From: JBFHKO01 sp041595355
Lineage (GTDB): Bacteria > Pseudomonadota > Gammaproteobacteria > Enterobacterales > Aeromonadaceae
Length of the DNA: 10,171 bases
Direction of reading: 5' to 3'
Assembly (NCBI GenBank): GCA_041595355.1
Contig: JBFHKO010000085.1
Span: 1-10,171, forward strand
Shown: one piece after another, positions 6,208 to 10,171 of the stretch
Position numbering within the stretch: the stretch's first letter is position 1
Layout of the letters: every line of letters starts with the position of its first letter
The notes under the pieces: generated by a model
What the model was told of the DNA's origin: nothing
Database searches by the model: none
What the model saw: the letters and a program-made list of their open reading frames with translations, nothing else
Made by a program: the position numbers and the translations under genes

Positions 6208-7488
6208 ATGAAACTGACAACGTCGCAGTCCGGCTGCCGCGGCATTTGGGGCCGTATGGCGCTCTGGAAAAAGATCCTGATCGGCATGCTGCTGGGCGTG
6301 ACCGTCGGCGCCATCATGGGCCCCGAGGCCGAGCTGTTCAGCCCCCTTGGCACCCTGTTCATCAATGCCATCAAGATGCTGATCGTGCCGCTGGTGTTCT
6401 GCTCGCTGGTGGTGGGGGTGACCTCGATGCAGGATAGCCGTCAGATGGGCCGGGTTGGCATCAAGGCGGTGCTGCTGTACATGTGCACCACGGCGGTGGC
6501 GGTCAGCATTGGCCTGCTGCTGGCCAATCTGCTCACCCCCGGTGCCGGCATCAACATGGCCGTGACCGAGGGGGCCGCCGCGGCCAAGGATGCTCCGTCG
6601 CTGGTGCAGACCCTGCTGGCCATGATTCCCCAGAATCCCGTCACGGCGATGGCCGAAGGCAACATACTGCAAATCATCGTCTTCGCACTGGGACTGGGGG
6701 TGGCTCTGACACTCTGTGGCGACAAGGCGCAGCCCGCCATCCGGGTGTTCGAAAGCCTGGCCGAAGCCATGTACAAGCTTACCGAGCTGGTGATGAAGCT
6801 GGCCCCCTACGGCGTATTCGGCCTCATGGCCTGGGTGGCCGGCAAATTCGGCCTGGAGATACTGCTGCCGCTGGCCAAGGTGATCGCCGCCGTCTTCATC
6901 GGCAGCCTCATCCATGTGCTGGTCCTCTACAGCGGGCTGATCCGCCTTCTGGGGCGTCTGAACCCCATGGGCTACCTGAGAGGGATCATCAACCCGGCGG
7001 CCGTGGCCTTCACCACCACCAGCAGCTCCGGCACCCTGCCGGCCACCATCAAGGCTGCCCGCGACGAGATGGGCGTCTCCAAGGGCATCGCCAGCTTCGT
7101 GCTGCCGCTGGGCGCCACCATCAACATGGACGGCACCGCCATCTATCAGGGTGTCTGCGCGCTCTTCATTGCCCAGGCGTTCGGTGTGGATCTGGCGCTC
7201 TCCGACTACATGCTCATAGTGACCACCGCGACCCTGGCCTCCATCGGCACCGCCGGTGTGCCCGGCGCCGGTCTCATCATGCTCTCCCTGGTGCTGACCA
7301 CAGTGGGGCTGCCCATGGAGGGGCTGGCCATCATCGCCGGTATCGACCGCATCCTGGACATGGCCCGCACCACGGTCAACATCTGCGGCGACCTGATGGT
7401 CGCGGTGCTGGTGGCCAAGAGCGAAAATGAGCTGGACGAGTCGGTTTACAACGGCTCTGATGCCGAAACCCTTCCTGTCACGGCCTGA
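6208..7488 (+). CDS. Dicarboxylate/acidic amino acid:cation symporter (DAACS/SLC1 family)
   Basis: A 426-residue inner-membrane carrier of the GltP/GltPh/DctA family, which import glutamate, aspartate or C4-dicarboxylates with Na+ or H+. The fold is covered end to end. The HP1 loop has TTTSSSGTLP (269-278), TM7 carries NMDGT, the HP2 region has GVPGAGL, and TM8 reads DRILDMARTTVNICGD (380-395). By alignment with GltPh, Asp384, Arg387, Thr388, Asn391 and Asp395 correspond to Asp394, Arg397, Thr398, Asn401 and Asp405. These bind the amino group, side-chain carboxylate and Na+, favouring aspartate/glutamate or a similar diacid. The ATG at 6208 has TGAGGA 7 nt upstream; a later ATG at 6256 lacks a convincing RBS. 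It has its own promoters and terminator and lies 270 bp after the two-component operon that probably controls it. GltP-like versus DctA-like specificity is not proven. Confidence 0.93.
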   Translation: MKLTTSQSGCRGIWGRMALWKKILIGMLLGVTVGAIMGPEAELFSPLGTLFINAIKMLIVPLVFCSLVVGVTSMQDSRQMGRVGIKAVLLYMCTTAVAVSIGLLLANLLTPGAGINMAVTEGAAAAKDAPSLVQTLLAMIPQNPVTAMAEGNILQIIVFALGLGVALTLCGDKAQPAIRVFESLAEAMYKLTELVMKLAPYGVFGLMAWVAGKFGLEILLPLAKVIAAVFIGSLIHVLVLYSGLIRLLGRLNPMGYLRGIINPAAVAFTTTSSSGTLPATIKAARDEMGVSKGIASFVLPLGATINMDGTAIYQGVCALFIAQAFGVDLALSDYMLIVTTATLASIGTAGVPGAGLIMLSLVLTTVGLPMEGLAIIAGIDRILDMARTTVNICGDLMVAVLVAKSENELDESVYNGSDAETLPVTA

Positions 7489-7510
7489 CACGCCGGGCAA
7501 ACCGCAATGA

Positions 7511-7537
7511 AAAGGCGCCTATCGGCGCCTTTATTTT
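7511..7537 (+). terminator. Intrinsic terminator of the symporter gene
   Basis: A perfect 9-bp stem, AAAGGCGCC (7511-7519) with GGCGCCTTT (7524-7532), and a TATC loop. The right arm's TTT plus ATTTT gives the U-rich tail. It begins 22 nt after the symporter stop codon. Confidence 0.88.
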
Positions 7538-7708
7538 GTCGATCTCGGTCACCGCAGGCGCCTGCGCACCCGAGCCACGAAGCGCGACGGTCAAATCGGG
7601 CCCCATATCCGCTCCCGGTTACATACACTCAGGGGTGAACACCTGAGCGGCGAGGCCGGCTCAGGCCCGCCCGCCGCATTCGTGCGAACCCATTCCCGGA
7701 GGCCCATC

Positions 7709-8527
7709 ATGCAGCTGCGGCTCGGTTACGAACTCATCTACGACTGCCCCCAGCCGACGCCCATGATACTGACGCTGAATATTCACTACAGCCGTATCTC
7801 CGATATTCTGGTGCCCGACCACCTGATCATCAGCCCCTCCATTCCCATCACCGCCTACCGCGATGCCTTCGGCAACTGGTGCAGCCGCATCGTCGCGCCC
7901 CGGGGCGAAACCCGCCTGTTCGCCGATGCGCTGGTGAGGGATTCGGGGCTGGCGGAGGTGCCGGTCATGTCGGCGGCCCAGACCCCGGTGCCGGAGCTGC
8001 CCGAGGAGACGCTGGTGTTTCTGCTCGGCAGCCGTTACTGCGAAACCGATCTGCTCTCCCAGACTGCCTGGGGGTTGTTCAACGCCTCGCCTCCCGGCTG
8101 GGGACGGGTGCAGGCCATCTGCGATTTCGTGCATCAGCATATTGCCTTCGGTTATCAGCATGCGCGCGCCACCAAGACCGCCTGGCAGGTCTTCAATGAG
8201 CAGACCGGCGTCTGCCGCGACTATACCCACCTGGCCATCGCCTTCTGCCGCTGCATGAACATACCGGCCCGTTACTGCACCGGCTATCTGAGCGACATCG
8301 GCCTCTCCCAGGCGGAGATGCCCATGGATTTCTCCGCCTGGTTCGAGGCCTATCTGGATGGCCACTGGTACACCTTCGATGCCCGCAACAATGCGCCGCG
8401 CATCGGCCGCGTGCTCATCGCCCGCGGTCGCGATGCCGCCGATGTCGCCATCAGCAACACCTTCGGCCCCAATACCTTGAAACGCTTCCAGGTCTGGACC
8501 TATGAGGTGAATGCCGGTGTGCCCTGA
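7709..8527 (+). CDS. Transglutaminase-like domain protein with His-to-Ser change in the catalytic triad
   Basis: 272 residues, no signal peptide, probably cytoplasmic. The N-terminal half (about 1-110) is a beta-rich region seen ahead of the core in bacterial transglutaminase-like proteins (COG1305 type). The core at about 125-235 has the papain-like nucleophile motif TGVCRDYTHLAIAFCR with Cys169, then DFSAWFEAYLDGHWYTFDARNN with Asp224. In most family members the WFEAYL-type strand is preceded by His-Ala-Trp; here it is Ser209-Ala-Trp. Homologues act as proteases, amidases or cross-linkers, or are inactive; no substrate can be named. The ATG at 7709 is chosen for its GGAGG box (7698-7702) 6 nt upstream, over an in-frame GTG at 7682. 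It is isolated: a terminator precedes it and the next gene is convergent. I found no convincing promoter in the 220-bp gap before it. Confidence 0.85.
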   Translation: MQLRLGYELIYDCPQPTPMILTLNIHYSRISDILVPDHLIISPSIPITAYRDAFGNWCSRIVAPRGETRLFADALVRDSGLAEVPVMSAAQTPVPELPEETLVFLLGSRYCETDLLSQTAWGLFNASPPGWGRVQAICDFVHQHIAFGYQHARATKTAWQVFNEQTGVCRDYTHLAIAFCRCMNIPARYCTGYLSDIGLSQAEMPMDFSAWFEAYLDGHWYTFDARNNAPRIGRVLIARGRDAADVAISNTFGPNTLKRFQVWTYEVNAGVP

Positions 8528-8582
8528 GCGCAGAGTCCTGCCGGGCAGGGATAAAGGGGAAGGGCTCTATCGGCCAGCGCGC

Positions 8583-8616
8583 AAAAAAATCCGAAACCCG
8601 GTGTCGGGTTTCGGAT
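8583..8616 (-). terminator. Intrinsic terminator of the dihydroxyacetone kinase gene
   Basis: A perfect 12-bp stem (8589-8600 with 8605-8616) with a 4-nt loop. Read on the minus strand it is followed by a run of U from the A tract at 8583-8588, and it starts 55 nt after the dhaK stop. On the plus strand the hairpin is preceded by A's but followed by AGGC, so it would be a weak terminator for the transglutaminase-like gene. Confidence 0.85.
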
Positions 8617-8671
8617 AGGCGGGCCGTCATGGTTTCGCATCGCCTTCAGCGGGCCATGCATGAGCGGGGGG

Positions 8672-10171
8672 TTACCGGTTCGCGCAGCGTTCGGCGACAG
8701 CGGCAAACACGCGGGCGATGGCGACGGCTCCCGGATCCTGCACGCCATTGAGGCTGTCGCTGTTCAGGTAGGATGAACGGCCAGCGTTGGCCTTCTGCAT
8801 GCTGGCGGTCAGGGAGGCGCCCTGGATGGCCGCCTGGGCAGCGCCCGGGATCCCCTCGGTGGCCCAGGCGGCCAGCGCCGGCTCCAAAGCATCGATCATG
8901 GTTCTGTCGCCCGGCTTGGCGCCACCGAAGAACTTCATCTGTGCCAGGCCATGTTGCAGGGCCGCTACCCACTGCCCGTGTTCGGCATAGTGGCTGCCGG
9001 CGGCGGTGAAGAAGATGGAGAGCAGTACGCCACTGGAGCCGCCCATCACCACAGCCAGGTGTTCGCCTATCACTTCACACAGCACACCGGGCTCGGCCAG
9101 CGGCAACTGCGCCTGTTGCTGGGCCGCCAGCACCTTGCGGGCACCGCCGGCAAAGGTGGTGCCGGTATCGCCATCGCCTACCAGTGCATCCAGCTGGTTC
9201 AGCTCGGATTCGGCATCCAGCAGGGTCTGGCAGACGGTGGTCACCATCTCGCCTGCCAGTGTCGATGCCGATGGGGTATAGACGACGTTGACAGAGGCCT
9301 TCTCGACCTGCTGCCTGTCCAGCGGACGCTTGGGTATGGCCTGGGGCCAGGCATCGACCTCGACGGGTGACTGCAGTGCCGCCTCCAGCTCCGGGGTCAG
9401 GGCCAGGCAGGAGAGCGAGAAGCCCTTCATGTCGATGGCGGTGACATAGGTGCCCGGGCCCAGCAGGTAGACGGCCTGCTCACCCAGAGGCGATTCGCAC
9501 AGATCCTTGGCCAGCAGGCTCATCTCCAGGGGCGAGGTTCCACCGAGGTTGTTGAGCAGCACGGCCAGGCGTGCCTCTGGCCCCGCGGCGGTCAGCAGCT
9601 TGTCGGCCATCATGGTGACCAGGGAACGGCATTTGGATACATCTATGGTGCTGATCCCCGGCTCACCGTGGATGCCCAGACCCAGCTCAGCCTTGCCATG
9701 GGCGATACGATTGCTGTTCTGCTCGCCGGGAATGGTACAGCTGGTCAATGCCACTCCCAGGCTGTACAGCCGGCTGTTGCATGCTTGGGCCGCCGCGACC
9801 ACGTCGCCCAGCGAGCCGCCCTGTTCGGCGACATGACCGGCCACCTTGTGTACCAGTATGGTACCGGCGATGCCGCGTGGTTTTTTGGCATCCGGGATGG
9901 CGATGTCATCATCGACGATCACCATCTCGACCTTGAGCCCCAGCTTCTTGGCCTTTTCTGCCGCCAGGCCGAAGTTCAGTCGATCCCCGGTGTAGTTTTT
10001 CACAATCACCAGGCAGCCGGCCTCGCCGGTGACCTGCAAGATGGCGTTGAGCACGGCCTCGACGCTGGGGGAGGCGAACAAATCGCCGCAGACGGCGGCG
10101 GTCAGCATGCCCTTGCCGACAAAGCCGGCATGGGCCGGTTCATGGCCGGCACCACCACCGGAAATAATGGC
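8672..10171 (-). CDS. dhaK: ATP-dependent dihydroxyacetone kinase (DhaK-DhaL fusion), N-terminus outside window
   Basis: 499 residues are visible, running off the right edge; about 35-45 N-terminal residues are missing by comparison with Citrobacter-type enzymes of about 550. It phosphorylates dihydroxyacetone to dihydroxyacetone phosphate with ATP, feeding glycerol fermentation products into glycolysis. The frame stays open before the first visible Met at 10108, reading ISGGGAGHEPAHAGFVGKG, the conserved DhaK start region. The DhaK part continues with KNYTGDRLNF and GLGIHGEPG; the His codon at 9668-9670 corresponds to the residue that binds substrate as a hemiaminal. The C-terminal DhaL part has the Mg-ATP motif GDGDTGTT and GAKPGDRTMIDAL. 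Fusion of K and L in one chain indicates the ATP-using type, not the PTS-phosphoryl DhaKLM system. It is transcribed toward the transglutaminase-like gene and has its own terminator. Glycerol dehydrogenase or a regulator may lie beyond the edge, which I cannot see. Confidence 0.95.
   Translation of the reverse strand, partial: AIISGGGAGHEPAHAGFVGKGMLTAAVCGDLFASPSVEAVLNAILQVTGEAGCLVIVKNYTGDRLNFGLAAEKAKKLGLKVEMVIVDDDIAIPDAKKPRGIAGTILVHKVAGHVAEQGGSLGDVVAAAQACNSRLYSLGVALTSCTIPGEQNSNRIAHGKAELGLGIHGEPGISTIDVSKCRSLVTMMADKLLTAAGPEARLAVLLNNLGGTSPLEMSLLAKDLCESPLGEQAVYLLGPGTYVTAIDMKGFSLSCLALTPELEAALQSPVEVDAWPQAIPKRPLDRQQVEKASVNVVYTPSASTLAGEMVTTVCQTLLDAESELNQLDALVGDGDTGTTFAGGARKVLAAQQQAQLPLAEPGVLCEVIGEHLAVVMGGSSGVLLSIFFTAAGSHYAEHGQWVAALQHGLAQMKFFGGAKPGDRTMIDALEPALAAWATEGIPGAAQAAIQGASLTASMQKANAGRSSYLNSDSLNGVQDPGAVAIARVFAAVAERCANR

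Noticed and set aside
6118..7500. 460-residue minus-strand open frame antisense to the symporter
   Set aside because: Rich in His, Gln, Asp and Gly with no domain. It would also swallow the symporter RBS and most of the sigma54 promoter. It is a shadow of the DAACS gene.
7620..7629. TACATA/TACACT hexamers as a promoter for the transglutaminase-like gene
   Set aside because: Poor -10 matches with no -35 partner at proper spacing.

Overview
The window is a GC-rich chromosomal stretch from a gammaproteobacterium. Gene content, codon choice and promoter style fit Aeromonadaceae (Aeromonas or a close relative such as Oceanimonas/Zobellella), but this rests on protein resemblance only and is not settled. 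No mobile element, CRISPR array, tRNA or rRNA is visible.

Layout: (1) 1-814 (+), the 3' part of an AcuI/YhdH-type acrylyl-CoA reductase. (2) A perfect-stem terminator at 852-886 lies between it and a convergent SulP anion permease with a STAS tail, 907-2427 (-). (3) A 358-bp divergent intergenic region, 2428-2785, holds a CRP-like box and a candidate promoter for the permease. (4) 2786-5937 (+) is a translationally coupled two-component pair: a membrane histidine kinase whose sensor is a periplasmic SBP_bac_3 (amino-acid-binding-protein-like) domain, and an NtrC-family sigma54 activator with intact GAFTGA loop. (5) The 270-bp gap 5938-6207 is rich in regulatory signals: a possible terminator, four ATAACC-type elements, an IHF-consensus match, a near-consensus sigma70 promoter, a 19-bp palindrome and a canonical GG-N10-GC sigma54 promoter. 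(6) 6208-7488 (+) is a DAACS/SLC1 dicarboxylate/acidic amino acid:cation symporter, followed by a terminator. (7) 7709-8527 (+) is a transglutaminase-like protease-fold protein with Ser where the catalytic His is expected. (8) 8672-10171 (-) is most of a single-chain ATP-dependent dihydroxyacetone kinase, truncated at its N-terminus by the window edge, with its own terminator.

The most informative point is that parts 4-6 read as one closed circuit. The kinase senses a periplasmic solute, the regulator activates sigma54 RNA polymerase, and the only canonical sigma54 promoter I found lies directly in front of the solute transporter next door. The architecture parallels DctB/DctD-DctA, but the sensor is a substrate-binding-protein fold instead of the DctB-type double-PAS domain. 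The acuI, sulP, transglutaminase and dhaK genes look like independent units.
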